DNA from: JAABRB01 sp963735025
GTDB lineage: Bacteria; Pseudomonadota; Gammaproteobacteria; Burkholderiales; SG8-39
Direction of reading: 5' to 3'
DNA length: 64,000 bases
Assembly (NCBI GenBank): GCA_963735025.1
Contig: CAVTJG010000011.1
Location: forward strand, 200,157-264,156
Positions 7,076 to 16,960 of the stretch are shown here, piece by piece. The first letter of the stretch is position 1; each line of letters begins with the position of its first letter. The notes below the pieces were generated by a model. The model saw nothing but the letters and a program-made list of their open reading frames with translations, was not told the origin of the DNA and searched no databases. The translations under genes were made by a program, and so were the position numbers.

Positions 7076-9190
7076 ATGGCGTTGAACCCCATCCGCAAGA
7101 CATTCGCATTCGGCGCCCACCAGGCCACGCTGGAGACTGGCGAGATTGCCCGGCAGGCCTCGGGTGCCGTCCTCGTCACCGTTGACGATACGATCGTGCT
7201 GTGCACCGTCGTAGGCTCCAAGTCGCCGCGCCCCGGCGCGGACTTTCTTCCGCTGACGGTCGATTACGCAGAGAAGTTCTACGCCGCGGGGCGAATCCCC
7301 GGTGGATTCTTCAAGCGCGAAGGCCGGCCGACGGAGAAGGAGATTCTGACCTCCCGCCTGATCGACCGCCCGATCCGACCGCTGTTTCCGGACGGCTTCT
7401 ATCACGAGGTGCAGGTCGTCGCGACCGTGCTTTCGCTCAACCCGGAAGTGGATTCCGACATTCCCGCCATGATCGGGGTGTCCGCCGCGCTCACGCTCGC
7501 GGGCCTTCCGTTCAACGGGCCCATCGGCGCCGCACGCGTCGGCTATGTGGACGGCCAGTATGTCCTCAACCCTAGCGCGACCCAGATGCTCGAGAGCAAG
7601 CTGAATCTAGTGGTTGCCGGCACCGAGCACGCCGTGCTCATGGTCGAGTCCGAGGCGAACGAGCTCTCCGAAGAGGTGATGCTCGGCGCGGTGGTGTTCG
7701 GTCACCAGCAGATGCAGGCGGCCATCCAGGCGATCAACGAGCTTGCCGATGTCGCTGCCAAGCCGGCGTGGACGTGGCAGGCGCCGGCCAAGGATCAAAC
7801 GCTACTCGAAAAAGTCACCGAGCTCGCTCAGGCCGATTTGCGCGAGGCGTTCGCGGTGAAGCAGAAGCAGGCGCGCCAGCAGCGGCTCGCGGAGATTCAG
7901 GCGCGGGTCCTGGAAGCCGTGGGGCAGGGCAGCGAGACACCTCCGGATTCGAACGCGGTGAAGGATATTCTTTTCGATCTCGAGGCCAAGATCGTCCGCT
8001 CGCAGATCCTGGATGGGGAACCCCGTATCGACGGCCGGGATACCCGCACCGTGCGACCCATCTCGATTCGAGTCGGTGTGCTGCCACGGGCACACGGATC
8101 CGCGCTCTTCACGCGCGGCGAAACGCAGGCGCTCGTGACGACGACGCTCGGCACGGGCCGCGACTCGCAGATCATCGACGCCATCGCGGGCGAGTATCGC
8201 GAGCAATTCATGCTCCAGTACAACATGCCTCCCTACGCGACCGGCGAGACCGGGCGCATGGGAACGCCCAAGCGCCGCGAGGTCGGTCACGGACGCCTCG
8301 CCAAGCGCGCCCTGCTGGCGGTGCTGCCGTCCGCTGAGGAGTTCTCCTACGCGATCCGCGTGGTATCCGAAGTCACCGAATCGAACGGCTCGAGCTCGAT
8401 GGCCTCGGTGTGCGGCGGAAGTCTCGCGCTCATGGATGCAGGCGTCCCGCTCAAAGCGCACGTGGCCGGCATCGCGATGGGTCTCATCAAGGAAGGCAAT
8501 CGTTTCGCGGTGCTGACCGACATCCTCGGCGACGAGGACCACCTGGGCGACATGGACTTCAAGGTGGCCGGAACCGAGCAGGGCCTGACTGCGTTGCAGA
8601 TGGACATCAAGATCGAGGGCATCACCAAGGAGATCATGCAGGTGGCGCTGGCCCAGGCGGGCGAGGCCCGCATGCAGATTCTTCGCCAGATGCGCGAGTC
8701 TCTCGAGACCTCCCGCACCGAGATCTCCAGCTACGCGCCGCGCATCTTCAAGATCAAGATCAACCCCGAGAAGATTCGCGACGTCATCGGCAAGGGCGGC
8801 ATTGTCATTCGCGGGCTCCAGGAAGAGACGGGAACGACGATCGAGATCGGCGACGACGGCGTGATCAGCATCGCATGCATCAGCGCCGAAGGTGGCGAGG
8901 CGGCCAAGCGCCGGATCGAGGAGATCACCCAGGAGGTCGAAGTCGGGCGGATCTACGACGGCACGGTGCTCAAGCTGCTGGACTTCGGCGCGATCGTGCA
9001 GGTCCTGCCAGGCAAGGACGGACTGCTGCACATCTCCCAGATCAGCCAGCAGCGCGTCAACAGTGTCGCGGACTTCCTGAAGGAAGGCCAGGCCGTCAAA
9101 GTGAAAGTCCTCGAGGCCGACGAGAAGGGCCGCCTGCGGCTCTCGATGAAGGCCATCACCGAAGCCGAGGCGACCGCGTCGGCGCAGTAA
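7076..9190 (+). CDS. pnp: Polyribonucleotide nucleotidyltransferase (PNPase)
   Basis: PNPase (704 aa) degrades RNA 3' to 5' by phosphorolysis, alone or in the degradosome. Two RNase PH domains are separated by an alpha-helical linker. The second holds the catalytic face around FTRGETQALVTTTLG and SNGSSSMASVCGGS. A KH domain (~557-610, VIGKGGIVIRGLQEETG) and an S1 domain (~624-690, GLLHISQIS) follow. The start is uncertain: AGGAG abuts the ATG at 7076, whereas the in-frame TTG at 7082 has a better-spaced ribosome-binding site. Confidence 0.96.
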   Translation: MALNPIRKTFAFGAHQATLETGEIARQASGAVLVTVDDTIVLCTVVGSKSPRPGADFLPLTVDYAEKFYAAGRIPGGFFKREGRPTEKEILTSRLIDRPIRPLFPDGFYHEVQVVATVLSLNPEVDSDIPAMIGVSAALTLAGLPFNGPIGAARVGYVDGQYVLNPSATQMLESKLNLVVAGTEHAVLMVESEANELSEEVMLGAVVFGHQQMQAAIQAINELADVAAKPAWTWQAPAKDQTLLEKVTELAQADLREAFAVKQKQARQQRLAEIQARVLEAVGQGSETPPDSNAVKDILFDLEAKIVRSQILDGEPRIDGRDTRTVRPISIRVGVLPRAHGSALFTRGETQALVTTTLGTGRDSQIIDAIAGEYREQFMLQYNMPPYATGETGRMGTPKRREVGHGRLAKRALLAVLPSAEEFSYAIRVVSEVTESNGSSSMASVCGGSLALMDAGVPLKAHVAGIAMGLIKEGNRFAVLTDILGDEDHLGDMDFKVAGTEQGLTALQMDIKIEGITKEIMQVALAQAGEARMQILRQMRESLETSRTEISSYAPRIFKIKINPEKIRDVIGKGGIVIRGLQEETGTTIEIGDDGVISIACISAEGGEAAKRRIEEITQEVEVGRIYDGTVLKLLDFGAIVQVLPGKDGLLHISQISQQRVNSVADFLKEGQAVKVKVLEADEKGRLRLSMKAITEAEATASAQ

Positions 9191-9210
9191 CGCACGCGAC
9201 CTGTCGCGAC

Positions 9211-9244
9211 GAGAAAGGGGCGCCTGGCGCCCCTTTCTCGTTTC
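9211..9244 (+). terminator. Strong intrinsic terminator after pnp
   Basis: GAGAAAGGGGCG (9211-9222) pairs perfectly with CGCCCCTTTCTC (9228-9239) and is followed by GTTTC. The symmetric stem could also stop transcripts leaving dksA on the other strand. Confidence 0.75.
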
Positions 9245-9248
9245 GGTA

Positions 9249-9340
9249 CGTCATTCCCGCGAAAGCGGGAATTCACTTTCGGCATGTGCAGGGAGATTCT
9301 GGATCCCCGCTTTCGCACCTCCAGCGCTCTCGGGGATGAT
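9249..9340. repeat. REP-like palindromic repeat unit (CGTCATTCCCGCGAAAGCGGG type)
   Basis: The unit starts CGTCATTCCCGCGAAAGCGGGAAT and ends with CTGGATCCCCGCTTTCGC...CGGGGATGAT, which is nearly the reverse complement of the start. This head-to-head layout is typical of dispersed palindromic elements in beta- and gammaproteobacteria. The right arm is interrupted by ~14 unrelated bases. Confidence 0.6.
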
Positions 9341-9360
9341 CGGCGCTTACGCGCCGATCA
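9337..9360. repeat. Perfect 10-bp inverted repeat at the 3' end of dksA
   Basis: TGATCGGCGC (9337-9346), loop TTAC, GCGCCGATCA (9351-9360). The right arm contains the dksA stop codon read on the minus strand. It could be a transcript 3' end for dksA, but no T run follows on either strand. Confidence 0.5.
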
Positions 9361-9783
9361 CTTCGCTGTCTGGCGCTCGCGGATCTCGTCGAGGGTCTTG
9401 CAATCGATGCAAAGCGACGCAGTTGGCCTGGCAGTCAGACGCCCCAACCCGATTTCGGCCCCGCAGCTGTCGCAGTACCCGTACTCCTCGGCGTCGATCT
9501 TGGCGATCGTCTCGTTGATCTTCTTGATGAGCTTGCGCTCGCGGTCGCGATTGCGCAGCTCGAGCGTCATGTCTGACTCCTGAGTGGCGCGATCGTTGGG
9601 ATCGGCGAAGATCGTGGCCTCGTCCTGCATCGTGTGGACTGTCCGCTCGATATCGGCGGAGAGCTCTTCCCTGAGCTCTTCCAGCATCTCGCGGAAATAC
9701 GTCCGCTGCGGGGCGCTCATGTATTGCTCGCCCTTCTTGGGCACGTATGGTGCGACGGTCTTGCGCAGAGTTTCGGTGGGCAT
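9358..9783 (-). CDS. dksA: RNA polymerase-binding transcription factor DksA
   Basis: DksA (141 aa) inserts into the RNA polymerase secondary channel and works with ppGpp in the stringent response. The coiled-coil region runs from ~25 to 100, with the tip motif DPNDRA (Asp61, Asp64, Ala66). The C4 zinc finger uses Cys104, Cys107, Cys125 and Cys128 (CDSC...CIDC). The ATG at 9783 gives the usual N-terminal extension before YMSAPQRTYF. It faces pnp convergently, and its 5' side faces the tRNA cluster. Confidence 0.95.
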   Translation of the reverse strand: MPTETLRKTVAPYVPKKGEQYMSAPQRTYFREMLEELREELSADIERTVHTMQDEATIFADPNDRATQESDMTLELRNRDRERKLIKKINETIAKIDAEEYGYCDSCGAEIGLGRLTARPTASLCIDCKTLDEIRERQTAK

Positions 9784-9872
9784 GTTGCGCTGCGTTCCTT
9801 CTAGAAGAAGGCGGTTTGATACCAGAAATAGGGGGGCGGAGCAAGCGAAAAAGTGCCCTAACTTCAGCAGGT

Positions 9873-9901
9873 TTGACCATGTCGTGGCCGCCGCGTAAAC
9901 T
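9873..9901 (+). promoter_or_regulatory. Predicted promoter of the tRNA cluster
   Basis: TTGACC (9873-9878), a 17-bp spacer and TAAACT (9896-9901) match the consensus at 5/6 and 4/6. Initiation would fall 6-8 bp after the -10 box, close to the first tRNA at 9912. Confidence 0.55.
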
Positions 9902-9911
9902 ACGTCGCCCG

Positions 9912-9988
<77 letters not shown>

Positions 9989-10043
9989 GTTCGATGCGGC
10001 CTGCACGTTACGAAGGTACTGCGGGCTGCCGACGCGCACGGAC

Positions 10044-10120
10044 GTGCCCGTAGCTCAACCGGATAGAGCATCAGCCTTCTAAGCTGACGGTTGTGGGTTC
10101 GAGTCCCTCCGGGCACGCCA
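10044..10120 (+). tRNA. tRNA-Arg (anticodon TCT)
   Basis: A 77-nt cloverleaf. Acceptor stem GTGCCCG/CGGGCAC, anticodon arm CAGCC-TTCTAA-GCTG with anticodon TCT, T loop TTCGAGT and encoded CCA. It lies 55 bp after tRNA-Pro. Confidence 0.96.
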
Positions 10121-10155
10121 GATTGTTCGTTCTGATCACGTTCGCTCTGATCGAT

Positions 10156-10231
10156 GGTGGCGGTAGCTCAAAGGTAGAGTCCCGGATTGTGATTCCGGTT
10201 GTTGTGGGTTCGAGTCCCATCCGCCACCCCA
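10156..10231 (+). tRNA. tRNA-His (anticodon GTG)
   Basis: A 76-nt cloverleaf counting the extra 5' G (10156) paired with C73, the identity feature of tRNA-His. Acceptor stem GTGGCGG/CCGCCAC, anticodon GTG, T loop TTCGAGT and encoded CCA. Confidence 0.96.
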
Positions 10232-10627
10232 TTTCACTCACCGCTACGCGGTGAGCCATGGGGTGCCCTCCAAAGGTTTAACGAACAAGGGGGACCCCCT
10301 TGTATATCCCCCCGCGACAATGGCATGCGCGTGTAGTCGCTCCGGGAACGCCCGTTCTCCGTTCCGTGCTTGCGACTGGTCATAGACGTACCAGCGAACC
10401 CTGCAGCGGAGCGCCCGACGATCGTCGCGGCCCTCGATCTCGCGATCACAGGCATCTGACCTCCGCGAACCAGTCGCTTATCTGCAACGCATAGAATCGC
10501 GCGCGCAACTGCGAGCGCGTATGACGCGTATGAAACTGCGAGCGCGTATGATCGTGGTCCGCGAGCGGGGCGCGACACTCAGCCACCGGGCGCGCATCGC
10601 CCCGTCGATGCGCGCAGGGAGACAGAC
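10232..10627. other. Intergenic region with hairpins and a tandem repeat; no supported gene
   Basis: These ~395 bp hold a CTCACCGC-TAC-GCGGTGAG hairpin at 10237-10255 just after tRNA-His (a possible transcript end without a T tract). A second palindrome, ACAAGGGGG-A-CCCCCTTGT, lies at 10285-10303 and belongs to the GGGGG-rich repeat family seen at 1035 and 47657. A 27-bp-period repeat lies at 10505-10549. Short open frames here show no recognisable protein features. GGGAGA at 10617-10622 precedes the next gene. Confidence 0.6.
10505..10549 (+). repeat. Two copies of an 18-bp repeat, 27 bp apart
   Basis: AACTGCGAGCGCGTATGA occurs at 10505-10522 and 10532-10549, upstream of the cyclase-family gene. 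It looks like a local tandem duplication. Function unknown. Confidence 0.6.
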
Positions 10628-11719
10628 ATGACCCGATCCTTCGTCACATTGCTCGCCGCCGGTGCAATGTCGGTCGCAGTACCTGCCATCGCCGAGCTGC
10701 CGGGACAATCCCAGGCGGTCGAGCGCTCGCGCGCGCTCGTGCCGTCGCCGCCGTGGCCCGCGGGCGACGAGCGCGGGATGGCGAACGCGCTTGGAGCCGG
10801 GACCTGGCAGCGCTGCGCCTTTCACCTGAGCCAGCCCCAGGCGCGAGCGTACGACGTGTCGCACGAGCGCTCGAACACGATGCCGCTCTCGCCCTTCGGC
10901 GTGCCGCTCAAGTACAACTACCGCCCGACCGTCGGCATCCCGGGCACCAAGCACGCGTTCAATGGCGAGGAGGTCGTGAGCGGCGAACCTGGTGCGCAGG
11001 GCACCCAGATGGATGCGATCGGGCATTTCGCATTCTTCGACGAGCCATGGGATGGCAAGTCGCCATTTCCCGCCGACAAGGCGACCTACTACGGGGGCTA
11101 CAAGCAATCCGACGTTAAGCCAACTCCTGATACGCCACTTCGCAAGCTCGGCATCGAGAAGGTGCCGCCGATCATCACGAGCGCAATCGTGCTGGACGCA
11201 AAGTCACACCTGGGCGGAGGCCAGCCGATGAAGCCCGGCCAGCTGGTCACCGCAAAGGATATCGAGGACATGATCGCGAAGCAGGGCCTCGCCTGGCGCG
11301 GGTTGCTGCCGGGCGATGTGCTCTACATCTACACCGGGTGGGGAGACTACTGGGCGGATCCCGACACGGAGAAGTTCTACTACACGAAGGGCCCAGGTCT
11401 ATCCCTCGACGCTGCCGAGTACATCCAGCAGAAGCGCATCGTCCTGATCGCGCTGGACAATCCCTTCACGGACCCCGTGAACGAGGGTCAGCTGCAAGGC
11501 AAGGCTCCGCCGCCCAAGGGCACGCCGCCGGCAATGCCGTTTGTCATCCACCACCACAACCTGGCAGTGGCGGGCATTCACCAGATCCAGAACGCCGACC
11601 TGGGTGAGCTCGCGCGCGACCGGGTGTGGACTTCGTGCACGATCATCCTCCCGCTTCGCTCGCGAGGCGGCGCGGGCTCCCCCGTGAGGCCCGTGGCGAT
11701 CGGCGCGCCGAACCAGTGA
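10628..11719 (+). CDS. Secreted cyclase-family (kynurenine formamidase-like) metal hydrolase
   Basis: A 363-aa protein with a Sec signal peptide (hydrophobic FVTLLAAGAMSVAVPAIA, probable cleavage near residue 22). The mature part matches the cyclase family (PF04199), which includes metal-dependent formamidases and isatin hydrolases. The metal-site motif is GTQMDAIGHF at 125-134. The usual HxGTHxDxPxH pattern is altered: the first His is absent and the His after GT is Gln, while Asp129 and His133 are kept. The substrate cannot be told. It stands alone, convergent with the MFS gene, and no tryptophan-degradation genes are nearby. Confidence 0.8.
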   Translation: MTRSFVTLLAAGAMSVAVPAIAELPGQSQAVERSRALVPSPPWPAGDERGMANALGAGTWQRCAFHLSQPQARAYDVSHERSNTMPLSPFGVPLKYNYRPTVGIPGTKHAFNGEEVVSGEPGAQGTQMDAIGHFAFFDEPWDGKSPFPADKATYYGGYKQSDVKPTPDTPLRKLGIEKVPPIITSAIVLDAKSHLGGGQPMKPGQLVTAKDIEDMIAKQGLAWRGLLPGDVLYIYTGWGDYWADPDTEKFYYTKGPGLSLDAAEYIQQKRIVLIALDNPFTDPVNEGQLQGKAPPPKGTPPAMPFVIHHHNLAVAGIHQIQNADLGELARDRVWTSCTIILPLRSRGGAGSPVRPVAIGAPNQ

Positions 11720-11760
11720 CGCGGCGAGGTTCGCCGGCGCATGGTGCGTGGCGCATACCC

Positions 11761-13488
11761 CTAGAGCGTCGTCGTTCCTTGATCGGGCCGACGGCGTGCG
11801 ACGTCTTCGGCGACGAGGACGATCCGCACGGGAGGCTCGGGGCCGAGGTGGAATGCCCACTTCGCATCGCGCAGCTCGCGCTCCGAGATGGTGAGCCGAT
11901 CGCGGTGACGGAGCAGCTCGAGCCAGGACTCCTCGACCCATTGCTCGACGTAACGTCCCGGGGTCTCCGGATCGCGGAAGAACGCCCACGAGCTCGCCCC
12001 GGCGCGCATCCGTGACTGGCGACTCTGCTTCATGAGTGCGATGAAGGCGGGCGCGTTCTTCGGATCGATCAGGTATTCGACCATCACCTGCACCGGGCCC
12101 TCGTCGTGCTCGACCGACGTCACCAGCTCGGGCTCGCGCCAGTGCTTCGATGGCGCGAGGTTCTCTTCCCGCAAGTTCGATACGGGATAGCGGTGCGCGA
12201 GCAGAAGGCTCGCCGCGGCGCCGACCGCGGACACGGCGAAGGCTGACACGAGGCCCCAGGAAGTCGCAATCTGGCCCCACAGGAGCGCGCCCAGAGTGCC
12301 GCCGCCCATGTATGCCATCTGCACCGCGGCAAGTCCGCGACCGCGCACCCACGCGGGCAGCGCAAGCTGCGCCGTGACGCCGAGCGAGGAGGCGACCGAG
12401 ATCCACGCGAACCCGCTCGCGACCATCGCTAGACCCAGAACCACGACGTTCGTGCTCAGCGCGAACGCCAGCGCCGCACAGGTTTGCAGCAGGATCCCTG
12501 CGGTGATCATGTCGTCGCGCGACAGGCGTCGGCGCAACGTGCCGATGGTGAACGCGAGCGCCACCGCACCCAGTCCGAAGAGTCCGAACAGCAGCGTATA
12601 GGTGTTCGCCCCCGCGCCGAGCCGGTCGCGGACGACGACCGGCAGGAGCGCGACGAGCGCCACCGCCGAAAGGAAGTAGAAGCTGCCGCGAATGAGGGCG
12701 GCGCGCACTGCCGGCGTCTCGCGCGTGAACTGGAGACCGACACGCATTGCGGCGACGAACCGCTCGGACGGCAAGGTACTCGGCGGCGTTCGCGGTCGCG
12801 GCCACCGTGCCAGCACGACAGTGGAGCCGAGCATAACAAGAGCCATTGCGAGAAACGCAAACGGAGGCCCTGCAAGCGCGATGATGGCGCCCGCAAGCGG
12901 TGGGCCCACGGTCCGCGCGGCGTTCATGGTGGCGCCGTTCCAGACGACTGCACGCGGCAGCGCCGCGCGCGGCAGGACTTCCTGGACGAGCGCGGAGTGC
13001 GCCGGCAGCCGGAGCGCGAACGTCATCCCCATCGCGAACGCCCCGGCGAGCAGGATTCCCGGCGAGGCGAGGCCCGCGAAAAGCAAGACGGCGAGCGCGA
13101 TACCAACGGCACTCATCAGCGCGTGTACCGCGATCAGAATGCGCCGCCGGTCGGTGAGGTCGGTCAGTGCTCCGCTCGGAAGTGCGAGCAGGACGCTCGG
13201 CAGCGAGGCGGCGGACTGCAGGAGCGCGACCAGGACAGCGCTCGCCCCCAGCGATGCCATTAGCCAGGCCGAGGTAGCCTCGTGCATCGTCATGCAGACA
13301 TTGGCGCCGAGCCACGTTCCGAGAAGCAGGCGGTAAGGCGCGCACGCCCAGGGAGACGTCAGACTCCCGGAAGGCGTCGGGGCGGATACCGCATCGGCCG
13401 GTGCGCCTGACGAGTCTCCCCCTGCCGCGGTCTCGGAAGCCTCGCTTCGGACCTCCGTGCCGTCTCCGCTACTCGCCTTGCGGGTCAC
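11761..13488 (-). CDS. MFS transporter (EntS/MFS_3 type) with a C-terminal cytosolic domain
   Basis: A 575-aa major facilitator protein. After a Ser/Ala-rich leader of ~45 residues, about 12 hydrophobic segments run to residue ~440, with an MFS loop motif GALTDLTDRRR after TM2. It resembles the MFS_3 group (PF05977), which includes the enterobactin exporter EntS. A soluble C-terminal domain (~455-560) with VMVEYLIDPKNAPAFIALM resembles the antibiotic monooxygenase (ABM) ferredoxin-like fold seen at the end of several such exporters. The start is GTG at 13488, preceded by GGAG. It lies downstream of prmB on the same strand. The substrate is unknown. Confidence 0.8.
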   Translation of the reverse strand: MTRKASSGDGTEVRSEASETAAGGDSSGAPADAVSAPTPSGSLTSPWACAPYRLLLGTWLGANVCMTMHEATSAWLMASLGASAVLVALLQSAASLPSVLLALPSGALTDLTDRRRILIAVHALMSAVGIALAVLLFAGLASPGILLAGAFAMGMTFALRLPAHSALVQEVLPRAALPRAVVWNGATMNAARTVGPPLAGAIIALAGPPFAFLAMALVMLGSTVVLARWPRPRTPPSTLPSERFVAAMRVGLQFTRETPAVRAALIRGSFYFLSAVALVALLPVVVRDRLGAGANTYTLLFGLFGLGAVALAFTIGTLRRRLSRDDMITAGILLQTCAALAFALSTNVVVLGLAMVASGFAWISVASSLGVTAQLALPAWVRGRGLAAVQMAYMGGGTLGALLWGQIATSWGLVSAFAVSAVGAAASLLLAHRYPVSNLREENLAPSKHWREPELVTSVEHDEGPVQVMVEYLIDPKNAPAFIALMKQSRQSRMRAGASSWAFFRDPETPGRYVEQWVEESWLELLRHRDRLTISERELRDAKWAFHLGPEPPVRIVLVAEDVARRRPDQGTTTL

Positions 13489-13549
13489 AACGCTCCATTC
13501 GATTCTTGCCGATCATCCATTCTGCTCGCGCTCGAGCGGCTTTGCCGCC

Positions 13550-14464
13550 TTACACCGAGGCGCCGCCGATATCCGCGCGATGGAGCAGAAACACCTGTTC
13601 GTCGCCGGAGTGCGTGGCAAGCCAGATGAACGGCACGCGCGAATAGGCGGCCTCGAGGACTGTGCGATTCGCGCCGATTTCCACGATGAGGATGCCGTGC
13701 TCGGTCAGATGGTCCGGCGCTTCGACGAGGATGCGGCGCACGACGTCCAATCCGTCCGACCCTCCCGCGAGTGCTAAATCCGGCTCGTGGCGATACTCGG
13801 CGGGCAATTCGCGCATCGCGTGCGCATCCACGTAAGGTGGATTCACCAGGATCAGGTCATAACGTTCGCCGCGCAGTGCCGCAAAGAGGTCCGAATGGAC
13901 GAGGCGCAGTCGATCGCCAAGGCCATAGGCGTCCCGGTTGATGCGCGCGACGGCGAGTGCATCCTGGGATAGGTCGGATGCATCGATGCGCGCATCTGGA
14001 AATGCCCGCGCGGCAAGAATTGCCAGACATCCTGAACCGGTACACATGTCCAGGACGCGCCCGATTGATGCACGCGAGGGAGTCCACGGCGCGAGACCGT
14101 CGTGCAGCAGTTCTGCAATATGCGACCGTGGAACGATCACTCGCTCGTCGACATAGAATTGAAGGCCATCCAGCCACGCTTCCTTCAGCAGGTAGGCGAG
14201 CGGTACACGGGAATCGATTCGCAGGCTGGCCAGTTCCTCGAGGCGCTGCGCGCGCGCTTGCTCCACCGGACGATCGAGCGCGGCATCCAGATCGTCGAAT
14301 GGTATATCGAGCACGCTGCATACCAGCCACGCCGCTTCATCACGAGCGGAACTGGTCCCATGACCGAAGGCGAGACGGGCCGCCGCGAAGCGGCGCGTGA
14401 TCCTGCGCCAGTGGTCCCGTACGATTGAGGGTGCCCCAGGGGGGCGACGCTTGCGGCCGGTCAA
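13550..14464 (-). CDS. prmB: Ribosomal protein L3 N5-glutamine methyltransferase PrmB
   Basis: PrmB methylates a glutamine of ribosomal protein L3 using SAM. The SAM-binding motif is DMCTGSGCLAI (139-149) and the catalytic NPPY is at 208-211. The N-terminal helical domain carries the PrmB-like AARLAFGHGTSSARDEAAWLV, which separates it from PrmC. The TTG start at 14464 overlaps the dapE stop in a TTGA arrangement, suggesting translational coupling. The exact start is uncertain because it is not ATG. Confidence 0.92.
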   Translation of the reverse strand: MTGRKRRPPGAPSIVRDHWRRITRRFAAARLAFGHGTSSARDEAAWLVCSVLDIPFDDLDAALDRPVEQARAQRLEELASLRIDSRVPLAYLLKEAWLDGLQFYVDERVIVPRSHIAELLHDGLAPWTPSRASIGRVLDMCTGSGCLAILAARAFPDARIDASDLSQDALAVARINRDAYGLGDRLRLVHSDLFAALRGERYDLILVNPPYVDAHAMRELPAEYRHEPDLALAGGSDGLDVVRRILVEAPDHLTEHGILIVEIGANRTVLEAAYSRVPFIWLATHSGDEQVFLLHRADIGGASV

Positions 14465-15588
14465 GCGAGCAGTCGGTCGAGGACGCCGAGATAGACGGCG
14501 CTGAGCGGTTCGATCTCCGCGACCGCGACGTGCTCGTCTATCTTGTGGATGGAATCGTTCAAGACGCCGAACTCCACGACCTGCGGACAGATCCGCGCGA
14601 TGAACCGCCCGTCCGACGTGCCGCCAGTCGTGGAGACTTCCGCCTCGACGCCGGTCACCGCGCGAATGGAGTCACGCATGGCATCGACGAGCGCGCCGCG
14701 CTCGGTGAGAAACGGCTGTGCGGAGAGCGACCATTCGAGCGCGTAGTCGAGGCCATGCCGATCCAGGATCGCATGCACCTTTTGCTTGAGCCCGTCGGGC
14801 GTACTCGACGTGGCATAGCGAAAGTTGAAAAGCACCTCCACGTCGCCCGGGATCACGTTGGCGGCGCCGGTGCCCCCCCGGATATTGGATACCTGCCAGG
14901 TGGTCGGTGGGAAATGCTCGTTGCCTCGATCCCACTCCGCGGCCGCCAACTCCGCGAGCGCCGGGGCGAACGTGTGGACGGGATTGCGGGCAAGATGCGG
15001 GTACGCCACGTGGCCCTGAACGCCCCTGACCAGCAATCGTCCGGACAGCGAGCCACGGCGGCCATTCTTGATCGTGTCGCCGAGTCGCGCGACGGAAGTG
15101 GGTTCTCCGACGATGCAGTAGTCGATCCGTTCGCCGCGCTGCGCGAGCCGTTCGACGACCGTCACCGTGCCATCCGTCGCGATGCCTTCCTCGTCGGAGG
15201 TGATGAGGAGAGCGATGGAACCGCGATGTGCCGGATGCTTGCGAAGGAATGCCTCACTTGCCGTGACGAATGCCGCCACGGCAGTCTTCATGTCGGCCGC
15301 GCCCCGCCCGTATAGCTGACCCGCGCGCTCCGCGGGCTCGAACGGTGGCGAGTGCCACGCTTCGAGCGGGCCGGTTGGAACGACGTCCGTATGGCCCGCG
15401 AAGCAGAGCAAAGGGCCATCGGTTCCGTGCCTGGCCCAGAGATTGGTGACCGGCCCGCTCGGCATGCTTTCGATCGTGAACCCGATTGCACGCAAGCGCT
15501 CGGCGATGAGCGCCTGACAGCCCGCGTCATCGGGCGTCACGGAGGGGCGCGCGATCAGCGCGCGGGCGAGGGCAAGGGTTTCGCTCAT
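14461..15588 (-). CDS. dapE: Succinyl-diaminopimelate desuccinylase DapE
   Basis: DapE hydrolyses N-succinyl-LL-diaminopimelate to LL-diaminopimelate for lysine and peptidoglycan. It is a di-zinc M20 peptidase-family enzyme of 375 aa, the usual length. Visible metal and catalytic residues are His66 and Asp68 (GHTDVVP), Asp99 (GAADMK) and Glu133/Glu134 (SDEEG). The C-terminal GGTSDGRF contributes to the active site. The ATG at 15588 gives the standard MSETLALARALI start. It shares the strand with dapC and dapD, with pilU between. Confidence 0.96.
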   Translation of the reverse strand: MSETLALARALIARPSVTPDDAGCQALIAERLRAIGFTIESMPSGPVTNLWARHGTDGPLLCFAGHTDVVPTGPLEAWHSPPFEPAERAGQLYGRGAADMKTAVAAFVTASEAFLRKHPAHRGSIALLITSDEEGIATDGTVTVVERLAQRGERIDYCIVGEPTSVARLGDTIKNGRRGSLSGRLLVRGVQGHVAYPHLARNPVHTFAPALAELAAAEWDRGNEHFPPTTWQVSNIRGGTGAANVIPGDVEVLFNFRYATSSTPDGLKQKVHAILDRHGLDYALEWSLSAQPFLTERGALVDAMRDSIRAVTGVEAEVSTTGGTSDGRFIARICPQVVEFGVLNDSIHKIDEHVAVAEIEPLSAVYLGVLDRLLA

Positions 15589-15667
15589 CGGCGGCAGTCT
15601 ACCAGCGGGGATGCCGGCTGCGGCTTGCGGCGAAGGAGCCGGGGTCGTTCCACGCGCCGTACACACC

Positions 15668-15715
15668 ACCCCGCCCGCTTCGCGGGCACCCCTCCTCGGA
15701 GAGGAGGGGAAAAAC
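15668..15715. repeat. Dispersed palindromic repeat between dapE and pilU
   Basis: Two hairpins in series, CCCGCTTCGCGGG and CCCCTCCTC-GGA-GAGGAGGGG, followed by AAAAA. This CGGGGTGGT/GCCCGCGAAGCGGGC plus CCCCTCC style of intergenic repeat is common in betaproteobacteria and Xanthomonas (recalled, not searched). The hairpins might also end the pilU transcript. Confidence 0.55.
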
Positions 15716-15723
15716 CGATCTAT

Positions 15724-16890
<1,167 letters not shown>

Positions 16891-16960
16891 GGCGTTCCTC
16901 CGGGCGTGAGGGGGGAGCTGAAGTGCAAGTGTCCGGATATCGGACTCTTGCAAGGGTTCC

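Noticed and set aside
7802..9031. 409-codon minus-strand open frame inside pnp
   Set aside because: It is antisense to PNPase; composition fits a mirror frame.
11399..13345. 648-codon minus-strand open frame overlapping the MFS gene in another frame
   Set aside because: The MFS frame has clear membrane segments; this frame is an Arg/Ala-rich shadow typical of high GC DNA.
15668..15715. Plain terminator for dapE
   Set aside because: dapE is transcribed leftward and this element lies upstream of it; it is better described as a dispersed palindromic repeat downstream of pilU.
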